From contig NZ_AUCK01000005.1 in the NCBI RefSeq assembly GCF_000429725.1, forward strand, positions 62,001 through 126,000: DNA of 64,000 nucleotides, given 5' to 3'. Below are positions 9,480-17,348 of this stretch, one piece after another (position 1 is the stretch's first letter; every line of letters begins with the position of its first letter). This DNA is from Alkalicoccus chagannorensis DSM 18086 (GTDB lineage: Bacteria; Bacillota; Bacilli; Bacillales; Salisediminibacteriaceae). The position numbers were made by a program, and so were the translations under genes. Below the pieces are notes generated by a model. The model was not told the origin of the DNA. It was given only the letters and a program-made list of their open reading frames with translations, and did no database searches.

Positions 9480-9695
9480 CTAAGCTTTCTTTTTCCGCTG
9501 CTGCCAGGAACGGTAGGAACCGTCACCGCCGCAGGCTGAGCAGTCTTTCGCAGGCTCATAGTAGAACTCATGAATGACCGCCCGCGTACGGCCTCTGCCC
9601 CGGCAGTCCGGGCAGCGTCCTGTTTCCTCCATCCGCTTTGTCCGGCGCTGATACATCAGTTTCCTTGTACCTTTGGTTCTCTCCACAGGCGCCAT
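9480..9695 (-). CDS. Small DnaJ-type zinc-finger protein
   Basis: A 71-residue basic protein with two CxxCxGxG-like knuckles, CPDCRGRGR and CSACGGDGS, about 22 residues apart. This is the half-zinc-centre arrangement of the DnaJ cysteine-rich domain, and four cysteines are enough for one zinc ion. No J-domain is present. Small stand-alone proteins of this kind occur in Bacilli with unknown role. The start ATG has GGGAGGTG seven bases upstream. It probably binds a protein or nucleic acid partner rather than catalysing a reaction (inference). Confidence 0.7.
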   Translation of the reverse strand: MAPVERTKGTRKLMYQRRTKRMEETGRCPDCRGRGRTRAVIHEFYYEPAKDCSACGGDGSYRSWQQRKKKA

Positions 9696-9801
9696 GGGCG
9701 AACACCTCCCAATTGGAATAAGGCAGTGAAACGACGGAAATCAACGAAACATGACAGCGCTTTCTTTGTTTGCCTTCATTATATCATGTCCACATCTCAG
9801 G

Positions 9802-10797
9802 TCAATCACGTCCAGTGTAGACGGTACGGTTTTCTTCTGCAGAGGTGTAGGCAGCCTCAATCATCTCTGATAAGTACAGCGCTTCCTGAAGGGAATAGGC
9901 TTCCGGCACAGGCTTTCTGCGTTCCAGGACGTCAGCAAACACTGCACTCGGAAGTGGAGCGTCTGTCCATGACGAAGGATCGATTCGCTCTATTCCTGAC
10001 GGTGTCGCGAAACGAATCCATGCATCTTCCGTTCTGGAACCGAGAATCTGTACGGAAGCGTGCGTGCCTACAATTTCCAGCGTGTTGTCGAGCTGACTGG
10101 CAGCAGAGGAGGTATGGGCCGATGCAATCGCACCCCCGGGGAATGTCATGGTCGTACTGGATATTTCATCGGCACCGGTATCAAACGGCGCCCGCATCGA
10201 CGCCTGGACACGGTCCGGTCTCTCGCCGATCAGCCACGGCAGCAAGTACAACCCGTGGCAGCCGAGGTCGAGTGTGATCCCCCCGCCGGTCTGGGACGTA
10301 TCGAACCAGTAGGACGGCAGCATCGGCTCGACAGCAGCCTGGTGCGAGCGCCGGAAAAACGCGGACGTGACCTGCCCCAGTTCTCCGCGGTGGATACGAT
10401 CGAATACCCACTGATAGAGAGCCGAACTTTTTGCCTCCAGAGAAATCATAAACGGAATGCCCGCTGCACGAACAGCGTCTGCTGTCCGACGGGAAGAAGC
10501 GAGGTCGGGCGTGAGGGCTTTGTCTGTGAAGATGGCTTTCCCTGCCTGGGCGGCGGCGGTAATGACTTCTTCATGCGATGTCGTAGACGATTCCACTAAG
10601 ACGGCCTCGATGTCCGGCTGTGCCAGAATGCGGGGGAGGTCGGGTTCAAACGACGCGTGGTACCGCGCCGCGGCTTCTCTGCCGCGGGTTTCATGTTCAT
10701 CCCAGACAGCTGTAATGGTGCCGCCCGCTTCTGTGAACGCCTGGACAAAGCCATCGGTATGCACGTGCCAGGCGCCGAGTAGTGCCGTTTTGATCAT
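9802..10797 (-). CDS. Gfo/Idh/MocA-family dehydrogenase (atypical nucleotide loop)
   Basis: A 331-residue two-domain oxidoreductase. The N-terminal Rossmann domain begins MIKTALLGAWHVHTDGF, where the usual GxGxxG is replaced by a His-containing loop. The catalytic EKP is represented by IFTDKALTPD, with the Lys kept but shifted context. The C-terminal domain holds GGGITLDLGCHGLYL, matching the G(G/A)xxxDxGxH(xx)D active-site motif. Substrate is probably a sugar or sugar-like alcohol, unknown. The start overlaps the stop of the preceding gene by four bases, so the pair forms an operon. Another family member lies at 16.3-17.3 kb. Confidence 0.8.
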   Translation of the reverse strand: MIKTALLGAWHVHTDGFVQAFTEAGGTITAVWDEHETRGREAAARYHASFEPDLPRILAQPDIEAVLVESSTTSHEEVITAAAQAGKAIFTDKALTPDLASSRRTADAVRAAGIPFMISLEAKSSALYQWVFDRIHRGELGQVTSAFFRRSHQAAVEPMLPSYWFDTSQTGGGITLDLGCHGLYLLPWLIGERPDRVQASMRAPFDTGADEISSTTMTFPGGAIASAHTSSAASQLDNTLEIVGTHASVQILGSRTEDAWIRFATPSGIERIDPSSWTDAPLPSAVFADVLERRKPVPEAYSLQEALYLSEMIEAAYTSAEENRTVYTGRD

Positions 10798-11312
10798 GGG
10801 GATTCCTCCTTGAGTGGGCCGCCCCGGAACATGGGCAGCAGATCATTTTCTTCGGAAGGAGCCTGCTGCTCCAGGGTGGCAAAAGTCTGAAGATCCTCCG
10901 GCACATGTTCGTCTGCGGCGGTATGAAGAAGATACCGGAATAAGTCGTTGACGTACTTGTTCCACCAGCCGCGCTGGTGAAAGGTGACACGGTTGTCCCC
11001 CTGGTATAAAGGATCGAGCTCGATGGTGACGACTTTGATCGTATCAAATGGATCAAACCGCCCGTGACGGCCGCGGATCAACAGGTAGACGTGAGCCACG
11101 CTGGAAAGCGGATAGCGGAACAGCAGCGCCATGTCACGCTCCTGATCATAAAAGATATAACGGCTGAAAGGGGAACCGGCCGTTCCGGGAATCTGCTTCA
11201 TTTCAACAAAGGCCGGCCGTTCCCGGACAGCCTGAAGCAGCGTATCTGCTTTTTCTATGGGGAACTGGGGGATTTTCCATTTGGCAAACATCCGTACAGC
11301 CCATCCAGCCAT
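10794..11312 (-). CDS. Hypothetical protein, co-transcribed with the dehydrogenase
   Basis: A 172-residue protein that I do not recognise. It has a mixed alpha/beta pattern with strands around SRYIFYDQERDMALLFRYP, VAHVYLLIRG and IKVVTIELDP. A Trp-rich turn QRGWWNKYVNDLFRYLL precedes an acidic tail ending PMFRGGPL. There is no signal peptide or convincing transmembrane helix. It overlaps the downstream dehydrogenase gene by four bases, which implies coupled translation and perhaps a shared pathway. Confidence 0.65.
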   Translation of the reverse strand: MAGWAVRMFAKWKIPQFPIEKADTLLQAVRERPAFVEMKQIPGTAGSPFSRYIFYDQERDMALLFRYPLSSVAHVYLLIRGRHGRFDPFDTIKVVTIELDPLYQGDNRVTFHQRGWWNKYVNDLFRYLLHTAADEHVPEDLQTFATLEQQAPSEENDLLPMFRGGPLKEESP

Positions 11313-11517
11313 GGCTCTGCCTCCTTTTCCTATGCTGGCTCTATCATATCACGATTTGTGGAATCCTAGAAAAGAAGCGAAACACGTCTCGCAGCGCAGG
11401 GAGACGCTTTGCTGCTGACAGGCCAAAAATCCCTGGAGCATCTTCCACGGTTTGAAGAAGGCTCATGCCGGCAATAGCGGAACTAGTGAAAAAAACGTTC
11501 CATGAAGGAGGAGTACC

Positions 11518-12600
11518 ATGCGCTATTCACCATTTAAAACCCCTTTGTCTGCTTTGATGGACAATGCTGTCCTGCACCGCCTCCCGGCTGTTCCGGAAAC
11601 GGTCCACTGGGGCTTCTGGGACAATGAGCTGGAACCGAACCTTCGAGTGAAGTCCGGCGATTTTGTGTATGTCGAAACCGTCACACATCACGCAGGGGAT
11701 GCCCCGGACAAAATGATGGATGAGGGTATACGCCGTATTTACGATGCCATTCCCGAAGAAGCGCGGAAGCCGGGGCCGCACCTGTTGACTGGACCGATTT
11801 ATGTAGAGGAGGCGGAACCTGGAGACATGCTGGAAGTGCAGATTCTGGATCTGGAACCACGACTGCCGTATGGATCCAATTTATCCGCTCCCTGGGGCTA
11901 CCTTTTCAACGAGGTGGAAATGCATGAGAAAGAACGGGTCACCATCTATAAGCTCGATGACAAAGGCCAGTGGCTCACCCCGGAATTCGGCTATCAGTAT
12001 CCGGGCTCCTATAACGTGAACGGCCGAGTGCTGCAGCCGGAAGAAGTAGACCGTGAAGAGACGATGAATCATATCCAGGTTCCGGCCCGCATCCACTTAG
12101 GAACCATGGGGACAGCGCCGGAGCAGAAAGGACGGTTCAGTACAATTCCACCGGGAAATTTCGGCGGGAACGTAGATAACTGGCGCATCGGTGCAGACAC
12201 GACGATGTATTATCCTGTATTCAACCAGGGGGCGCTCCTCTCGCTCGGCGATGCCCATCTCGCCCAGGGAGACAGCGAACTAAACGGAACCGGTGTGGAG
12301 GCCTCGGTGAACGCCCTGCTGCGGGTGGCGGTGCGGAAGAATTTCTCCTTTCCGATGCCGATTCTGGAAACGGAACAGGAATGGATGGTGCATGCGTTCA
12401 ATCCGGATCTGGAGGAAGCAGCAAGACAGGCGTCGATGGGTGCGATTGAGTTCCTCGAAAAATATTATGAGAAAACGAAGCGCGAGGCGTACTCCTTCCT
12501 CGCCGCGGGCGGAGATCTGCAGATCACGCAGCTCGTCAACGAAAACAAAGGCGTTCATATGGCGATGCCGAAGGACGCTTTCCTTCCGGAAAAATCATAG
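11518..12600 (+). CDS. Acetamidase/formamidase-family amidohydrolase
   Basis: A 360-residue cytoplasmic enzyme of the FmdA/AmdA family, which hydrolyses short amides to ammonia and the acid. Family blocks include VHWGFWDNELEP, the metal-site region VETVTHHAGD, the EAEPGDMLEVQI loop, RIHLGTMGTAP, PPGNFGGNVDNW and LSLGDAHLAQGDSE near the C-terminus. Length and order fit the short class without the zinc-ribbon insertion seen in the 58.5-59.8 kb paralogue. GAAGGAGGAG precedes the ATG. It appears to be a single gene. The true substrate is not predictable. Confidence 0.88.
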   Translation: MRYSPFKTPLSALMDNAVLHRLPAVPETVHWGFWDNELEPNLRVKSGDFVYVETVTHHAGDAPDKMMDEGIRRIYDAIPEEARKPGPHLLTGPIYVEEAEPGDMLEVQILDLEPRLPYGSNLSAPWGYLFNEVEMHEKERVTIYKLDDKGQWLTPEFGYQYPGSYNVNGRVLQPEEVDREETMNHIQVPARIHLGTMGTAPEQKGRFSTIPPGNFGGNVDNWRIGADTTMYYPVFNQGALLSLGDAHLAQGDSELNGTGVEASVNALLRVAVRKNFSFPMPILETEQEWMVHAFNPDLEEAARQASMGAIEFLEKYYEKTKREAYSFLAAGGDLQITQLVNENKGVHMAMPKDAFLPEKS

Positions 12601-12687
12601 CGCGGCTTCAGGGGAGTTTCGTTTCCGTCGACTTCTCCACAGAAACGTGACAAAATAGAGGCACTACAGGACGAAAGGGGTTTGACG

Positions 12688-12954
12688 ATGGAAGCCTATT
12701 CAAGAAAGGTAACAAAAGGAGATGGACGGCTCCTGCTGGAAGTACCGGAAGAGATTGCGGAATTTCTCACTGTCGAGCAGGGGGACGCGGTTTCTTTTCA
12801 AATCGTCGATAATCAGGTTGTCGTCCGTCCGGAACGAAAGCTCGATACGTCCGAGCTGAAAGGCCTGGATGAGGATTTTGCAGAAGGGGTGCGTGTCGTG
12901 CTGGATAAATACGACCAGACCTTCCGCACCCTTGCCGATCGGAGGGATGGCTGA
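12688..12954 (+). CDS. AbrB/MazE-type antitoxin-like protein
   Basis: An 88-residue protein. Its N-terminal half fits the swapped-hairpin DNA-binding fold of AbrB/MazE antitoxins: VTKGDGRLLLEVPEEIAEFL, then VEQGDAVSFQIVDNQVVVRP. The C-terminal half (LDEDFAEGVRVVLDKYDQTF) is the likely toxin-binding tail. The start at 12688 has GAAAGGGG seven bases upstream; a TTG six bases earlier is less likely. It overlaps the following Doc-like gene by one base, the usual antitoxin-first order. It probably autoregulates the pair. Confidence 0.8.
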   Translation: MEAYSRKVTKGDGRLLLEVPEEIAEFLTVEQGDAVSFQIVDNQVVVRPERKLDTSELKGLDEDFAEGVRVVLDKYDQTFRTLADRRDG

Positions 12955-13343
12955 TGCGCTACCTGCTTCTGCATGAACTGAAGGCGTTGAATACGATGCT
13001 GAACCGGATCTATTCGCCGGATCATCCGTTTGGTGTCCGAGACGAGCTGGAGCTGCTTGCGGCTGCAGAGCGTCCGATTCAAAGTTTGTTTGATGAAGAG
13101 GCGTTCCCGACCTTTCCGCTCAAGTGCGCCGCGCTGTTCAGTACCCTGTTGAAGAAACGTCCATTTGAGTACGGCAACCGCCGTACGGCCTTTGCAGCAC
13201 TTGTGCTGATGATGCACCTGAACGGCTGGCGCCTGACGGCCGGTGAAAATGAAGCAGAGCAGTTCACCAGGCACGTCTGGGAGAATGGAGAGTCGATCGG
13301 GAGCGTCGCCTCCTGGATTGAAGAGCGCATGGAAAAAAACTAA
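12954..13343 (+). CDS. Doc/Fic-like toxin with an altered active-site motif
   Basis: A 129-residue helical protein of the death-on-curing family. The central motif reads RPFEYGNRRTA at residues 69-79 where active members have HPFx(D/N)GNKRTA. The flanks (FPLKCAALFSTLLKK and FAALVLMMHLNGW) match the family well, so the alignment is clear. Arg replaces the catalytic His at 69 and Tyr replaces the acidic/Asn residue at 73. Gly74, Asn75 and Arg77 are kept. Doc toxins phosphorylate EF-Tu and Fic relatives AMPylate targets; this variant should be weak or dead by either route. It is paired with an upstream antitoxin and ends before a strong terminator. Confidence 0.8.
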   Translation: MRYLLLHELKALNTMLNRIYSPDHPFGVRDELELLAAAERPIQSLFDEEAFPTFPLKCAALFSTLLKKRPFEYGNRRTAFAALVLMMHLNGWRLTAGENEAEQFTRHVWENGESIGSVASWIEERMEKN

Positions 13344-13385
13344 ACGCCACGTTCCCATGGCGGGACACAAAACGTCCGAAAAAGG

Positions 13386-13429
13386 AAACAAGCTTCCGAT
13401 GATCCCAATCGATCGTCGGAAGCTTGTTT
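13386..13429 (+). terminator. Terminator of the toxin-antitoxin pair
   Basis: A perfect 14-bp stem (13386-13399 with 13416-13429) ending in a T-run of six. Confidence 0.9.
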
Positions 13430-13604
13430 TTTGGAATATAGGAAAGAGGGAGTATAAGTTTTTATACAAGGAGACGGTCGCATACCGTACTATTCCGAGC
13501 GCAAGGGCCGGTGTGATCGTTTTCGTCGCTGATCGTCCGGCAGTCAGCGGATGCCTGCTCGTGGCAGGAGATGGTCATTGGAGCGATCAACCCTTTTGAT
13601 ACAA

Positions 13605-13641
13605 AAGCCCTCACCCAAAAACAAAAAACGGCTGAGGGCTT
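13605..13641 (-). terminator. Terminator on the minus strand before the small protein gene
   Basis: A nine-bp stem (aagccctca / tgagggctt) with a long A/T-rich loop. On the minus strand it is followed by TTTTG. It lies four bases beyond the TAG of the second open frame described at 13646-13819. Confidence 0.65.
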
Positions 13642-13645
13642 CTTT

Positions 13646-13819
13646 CTATTCTGGTTGTCGTTCCGCTTTTTGACGCGGGATGCTTCTCACGTGCTCCATT
13701 TCATTGAAGGGCCAGCCTGAGAGGCTCGTACAGCCCTGCTGCTTTGTTATCCTGCCTTGGAAGGCATCGACACTTTCACGGAGGAATCGTGCAGCCGTCG
13801 GAAGTGGAAAAGGACGGAA
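13646..13819 (-). other. Open frame without a start that runs to the terminator
   Basis: On the minus strand a frame free of stops runs for 57 codons and ends at TAG 13648-13646, just before a terminator. It overlaps the end of the 77-residue gene in another frame and includes ARFLRESVDAFQGR and SGWPFNEMEHVRS. The only ATG gives 17 residues and has no ribosome site. It could be a frameshifted tail of the upstream small gene or chance. The rest of the 13344-13746 gap contains only terminators. Confidence 0.3.
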
Positions 13820-13980
13820 TCATCGGCGTGGAGCGGGAGTTCGACATCAAATTCCTTTTCCTGCTCGAGCCGTTCCATCAAAATTTCCTGGTTTTCCTGG
13901 AGTGTCTGCTGGTATTTCAGGAAATCGCCATGGCTGAGGCGGCGGCGGACCTCACTGCTGTCGAAAAAGAACCGTTTCAT
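13747..13980 (-). CDS. Small hypothetical protein
   Basis: A 77-residue protein that I do not recognise. It is charged and helical in the first half (YQQTLQENQEILMERLEQEK) and ends in two likely strands (SVLFHFRRL, SVKVSMP). The evidence that it is real is an excellent ribosome site, AAAGGAGGG, seven bases before the ATG. Its stop is about 100 bases short of the terminator. Another open frame fills that space, so a frameshift or programmed shift near 13750-13820 is possible. Confidence 0.6.
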   Translation of the reverse strand: MKRFFFDSSEVRRRLSHGDFLKYQQTLQENQEILMERLEQEKEFDVELPLHADDSVLFHFRRLHDSSVKVSMPSKAG

Positions 13981-14121
13981 TCGGGAACCCTCCTTTCCTG
14001 TCTTGTTGTTTTTCCTTTACCCGGCTGTTTTCGTCCGTAATCGGGGTTTTTTTCCAGGGCAGGGGAACGGAGAGCAGCCTGTCTGCCGGCCGCTTCTCAC
14101 AGGAAGGGGAGAGGTATGTCG

Positions 14122-14147
14122 GTTTAACCTAGGCACGCTATGGGAAA
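14122..14147 (+). promoter_or_regulatory. Sigma-B-type promoter
   Basis: GTTTAA (14122-14127), a 14-base spacer, then GGGAAA (14142-14147). This matches the known general-stress consensus GTTTAA-N12-15-GGGWAW and lies about 40 bases before a YflT-type stress gene. Confidence 0.8.
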
Positions 14148-14185
14148 AGCTGCAATAAGGAATCTTATACAAGGAGGAATCGAGG

Positions 14186-14740
14186 ATGAAAAAACGAGTG
14201 ATCGGCGTATTTTCTTCAGAAGAAGAAGTGAAAGAGCGGGTGGATGCACTGCAGCTGGAAGGACACCGTCCAGAAGAAATCGTCGTCGTTGCAGGGGAAA
14301 CGGAACAGACGAAGTGGCTCCGTGATCAGACGGCGGCGAAGACGGAGCTGCTGAAGGATCAGCCGGAGGAAGCCGGTACGAGTGAAGAGAATCTGTCCTT
14401 CTTCGATAAAGTCAAACGTGCCTTCGTCGGTCAGACCGAATTCAAAGGGGATACGGAAGCGAATGATCTTAACGAACCTTTTGACTTTACGAAGGCTGGA
14501 CTGGAAGAAGAGGAGGCTTCTCACTATGAGAAGGAAGTAAAAGATGGCAGCATTGTCGTCCTCGCTCCGATGCTTGCTGATGGAGATGAACACCAGGCAC
14601 AGAAGGAAGAGGCCATTGATCCGGGCGGCCCGAGCCAGATCGGGGATCCGATGAGTTCCGAGGATCCGGCACAGTACGCCCAGGATGCACCCAAATTCCC
14701 TCAGGATCGGGATGTGGACAAAGACCGCCGCGACCGCTAG
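14186..14740 (+). CDS. General stress protein, YflT/GSP17M-like
   Basis: A 184-residue acidic cytoplasmic protein. The N-terminal YflT-type domain (KKRVIGVFSSEEEVKERVDA, then RPEEIVVVAG) is typical of Bacillus general stress proteins. The middle has a helix FFDKVKRAF and the strand pair KDGSIVVLAPML. The last 50 residues are disordered, acidic and Pro/Gly/Asp-rich, ending DRDVDKDRRDR. A sigma-B-type promoter just upstream supports a role in general stress. The molecular function is not known for the family. Start is set by CAAGGAGGAAT. Confidence 0.85.
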   Translation: MKKRVIGVFSSEEEVKERVDALQLEGHRPEEIVVVAGETEQTKWLRDQTAAKTELLKDQPEEAGTSEENLSFFDKVKRAFVGQTEFKGDTEANDLNEPFDFTKAGLEEEEASHYEKEVKDGSIVVLAPMLADGDEHQAQKEEAIDPGGPSQIGDPMSSEDPAQYAQDAPKFPQDRDVDKDRRDR

Positions 14741-14783
14741 GGCTGTCTCGTTCAACGTCGACCTGCCGATTCAGCCACATTGG

Positions 14784-14821
14784 AAAAAGGATCCGGACAG
14801 CCTACGGTCCGGATCCTTTTT
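14784..14821. terminator. Bidirectional terminator between convergent genes
   Basis: A perfect 14-bp stem (14784-14797 with 14808-14821) with five A and five T at its ends. It overlaps the stop codon of the minus-strand START-like gene. Confidence 0.9.
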
Positions 14822-15224
14822 CCTGTTCATCCTCTTTCATCACCCGGGGGAGCTCCTGCTGGATCAAATGGCGCCACCCTTCTCTCAACGCTTCCAGGGA
14901 AGGGCCTTCTGTAGTAGAAGCGGGGACTTGGTGCGCAAGCTGCAGCTCGGTGCCGCCCTGAATCCCGTTCAGCTGAAAGGTCACAATATCTCCTTGGATG
15001 CCCCACTCAAAGCGGAATCGAGCCGGACGCTCTCGTTCAAGCACCCAGCAGGCGGTATCGCCGTAGGGCGCGTGGAAGAGGAAGAAAGGCTGTTCATCCT
15101 GCTGCAGCGTCCCGGGCATGAACCAGCGTCCGAGACCGGGTGCTTCAGCGAGATAAGACCAGACGTGGTCGCGGGAGAAGGGGAGCTGGATGGTCTCTTG
15201 AATGATAACAGGTGCTGGGCTCAT
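14802..15224 (-). CDS. SRPBCC/AHSA1-like lipid-binding-fold protein
   Basis: A 140-residue protein with the helix-grip pattern of SRPBCC domains: an opening strand IIQETIQLPFSRDHVWSYL, then APGLGRWFMPGT, a central LERERPARFRFEW and a long last helix SLEALREGWRHLIQQELPRV. Such proteins bind hydrophobic ligands or act as Hsp90-activator-like folds. The ligand here is unknown. The start at 15224 has AGGAGAGG seven bases upstream; an upstream extension lacks this. The C-terminal residues are encoded inside the terminator stem. It is divergent from the HAD gene. Confidence 0.75.
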   Translation of the reverse strand: MSPAPVIIQETIQLPFSRDHVWSYLAEAPGLGRWFMPGTLQQDEQPFFLFHAPYGDTACWVLERERPARFRFEWGIQGDIVTFQLNGIQGGTELQLAHQVPASTTEGPSLEALREGWRHLIQQELPRVMKEDEQEKGSGP

Positions 15225-15344
15225 GGGTATCCTCTCCTGAGACAAGCGTAAAGGTTCCGGCACGGAAAAACAACTTTGCTTTTTTGATGATTTTTTCGTA
15301 TGCTGATACAGAAAAGACATTCAGGAACCATGAGGGGGAGAAAG

Positions 15345-16049
15345 ATGAACAGAGTACTTCTGTTTGATCTCGACGATACACTTCTGGATTTCCGCGCAGC
15401 ACAGATGCAGGCGCTCCGTGAGGTTTTTCGTACATATAACATGACGTGGTCGAAGGAAAAAGTCGAGCGGTATCAGGTCGTCAACCGAAGCTTCTGGAGC
15501 CGGTATGAACAGGGACTCATTGGAAAAAAGCGCGTGCTGGAAGATCGATTCACCGTCTTTCTCCAGCAGGAAGGTATTGCTGTAGATGGGGGAGAGGCAG
15601 ATGCTGTTTTTCGAAGTCAATTGGAGCAGAGCCGGGAGTTCATCGATGGGGCGCAGACCGTACTGGATGTTCTGGCGGAAACGCACCGCCTGTTCATTGT
15701 GACGAACGGAGCTGCTGCTACGCAGCGGCGCAGGCTCGTGAACTCCGGCATCGAGCAGCTGGTAGAAGGAGTGTTCATATCCGAAGAAATTGGTGCTCCG
15801 AAACCATCTTCTGTTTTTTTCGATCACGTCTTTAACCAGCTTCCTGATGTAGCCCGGGAGGAAGCGGTCATCATTGGTGATTCACTGGAAGCCGACATTC
15901 TCGGAGGCAGCCGAGCTGGCCTGGAAACCATTTGGTTTAACCAGGAGGGCCGGCCGCTTACGGGGGAAGCAGTGCCGGACCACATTGTAACGAAACTGCC
16001 GGAACTGCTCGTAAAGCTGGATGAACAGGCCCGTACGCTGCAGAGCTGA
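15345..16049 (+). CDS. HAD-superfamily nucleotidase, YfnB/YjjG-like
   Basis: A 234-residue phosphatase. HAD motif I is LLFDLDDTLLDF with the nucleophile Asp10 and acid Asp12. Motif II is FIVTNGAA. Motif III/IV is GAPKPSSVFFDHV followed by AVIIGDSLEADILGG. The size and cap pattern match noncanonical pyrimidine nucleotidases of the YjjG/YfnB group, which clean up modified nucleotides. That substrate is a family inference. AGGGGGAGAAAG precedes the ATG. A terminator follows. Confidence 0.88.
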   Translation: MNRVLLFDLDDTLLDFRAAQMQALREVFRTYNMTWSKEKVERYQVVNRSFWSRYEQGLIGKKRVLEDRFTVFLQQEGIAVDGGEADAVFRSQLEQSREFIDGAQTVLDVLAETHRLFIVTNGAAATQRRRLVNSGIEQLVEGVFISEEIGAPKPSSVFFDHVFNQLPDVAREEAVIIGDSLEADILGGSRAGLETIWFNQEGRPLTGEAVPDHIVTKLPELLVKLDEQARTLQS

Positions 16050-16097
16050 AGCGCCGGCCGCTGAGCCCAGGTCCAAGATCATCGTCATAACGAAAGG

Positions 16098-16127
16098 AAA
16101 GCCCGCTGGATGTTTCCGGCGGGCTTT
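16098..16127 (+). terminator. Terminator of the HAD gene
   Basis: A 12-bp stem with one G-T pair (aaagcccgctgg / ccggcgggcttt) followed by T-rich sequence. Confidence 0.8.
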
Positions 16128-16281
16128 TGCTGCGTTGACATGACTGTAGGCGTTCTCATTGAGGCAGACGGCGTCGCGCGCTGCAGCAGACGTCATTTCG
16201 GCCAAAAGGTGCTCCGCGGTTTGGTGCGGGGCAGCGTCCCGTGCGTCCGGATTGTCCTGTGCCTGCCGGACCGCGAGATGG

Positions 16282-17280
16282 TTAAGGCAGGCGGGGATGC
16301 CGGTCGGCCGGAAAATGGATACCGGCCGCAGCGCGGGCGCTGTCCGCACTAGACATCACTTCGACCGAATGGGAGAGGGACCGGTCCGCTGCTTCCAGGT
16401 TCCCTTCCTCGATCCACCGGCAGAACGTATCGAGTTCGCCGTCCATCAAACGTTCCTGCAGCGGCCCCTGTACGATGCTCCGGGTCTGACCTCGTTTGTC
16501 CATGAAGGCCTCGAGCCCGGCGTTAACGCCATGCGGAACGCGGAGGGAGACGCCTTCGCCCTGAAACTGAATGAAGTCCTCCGTATCCACATCCTTTGCA
16601 GCTGCGGCACTGATGGTTTTATCCGGATAGCGCATCGTCAAAAGTCCGGACGTATCAATCCCTTCCTGCGTGAGAGAGGCGTGATACGAGATCTCGGCCG
16701 GTGGACCAAAAAGAGCATGAAACAAATGCAGATGATAAATCTGGAGATCCATGAGCACCCCTCCGGAAAAATCGGGAGAGAAGACATTCGGCGTCGACCC
16801 TGCTTTGAGCTGATCATACCTGCTCGAATACTGCGAGAAGTTCGCCTGGACCAGATTCCAACTTTCCCGGCTCACTGCTTCTTTCAAGGCATTGAATCCG
16901 GGCGTGTAGAGCGTGGTGACGGCTTCAGCAGCAATCTTCTTGTACCTTCGAGCGGCCTGCTGTACAGCGGCTGCTTCCTTCGCATTCGATGCGATCGGTT
17001 TTTCAATAAGGACGTGTTTCCCGTGGGCGAGCAGATCGACGGCCTGACCTGCATGAAGGCTGTTTGGTGAAGCGATATAGACCACGTCAATGTCTGCATG
17101 ATGCTTCAATGCTTCCCAGGAGGTAAGGATCTCCGGGATTTGAAAATCATCAGCCAGTCCGGCAGCGTGTTCACTGTTTCTCGTCCATACAGCTTGGGCC
17201 TGCACCCGGGGATGCTGATGAATAGATTCTAGAAAAAAACGTACGATGGATCCAGTTCCGATGACTGCAGCTCGCAGCAT
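16282..17280 (-). CDS. Gfo/Idh/MocA-family dehydrogenase
   Basis: A 332-residue NAD(P)-dependent oxidoreductase. The Rossmann motif is AVIGTGSIVRFFLE, the Lys motif is VLIEKPIASNAKEA, and the C-terminal active-site motif is GGVLMDLQIYHLHLF, with His in the expected catalytic place. It is a canonical member, unlike the altered paralogue at 9.8-10.8 kb. Substrate is likely a sugar derivative, unspecified. The gene lies 68 bases after the 17349-17912 gene on the same strand and may be co-transcribed with it. The 150 bases downstream to the HAD terminator contain no gene I can support. Confidence 0.88.
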   Translation of the reverse strand: MLRAAVIGTGSIVRFFLESIHQHPRVQAQAVWTRNSEHAAGLADDFQIPEILTSWEALKHHADIDVVYIASPNSLHAGQAVDLLAHGKHVLIEKPIASNAKEAAAVQQAARRYKKIAAEAVTTLYTPGFNALKEAVSRESWNLVQANFSQYSSRYDQLKAGSTPNVFSPDFSGGVLMDLQIYHLHLFHALFGPPAEISYHASLTQEGIDTSGLLTMRYPDKTISAAAAKDVDTEDFIQFQGEGVSLRVPHGVNAGLEAFMDKRGQTRSIVQGPLQERLMDGELDTFCRWIEEGNLEAADRSLSHSVEVMSSADSARAAAGIHFPADRHPRLP

Positions 17281-17348
17281 AGAGACGCCTCCTTAGTAAG
17301 CCTGTTCCAACCAGTATAGCTGGAACATCCGTCCGTGAAAAGGAGGGA

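Noticed and set aside
15882-16349. Minus-strand frame past the end of the canonical Gfo/Idh/MocA gene
   Set aside because: It runs through a terminator and into the HAD gene on the opposite strand. The dehydrogenase has a normal end, so no frameshift is needed.
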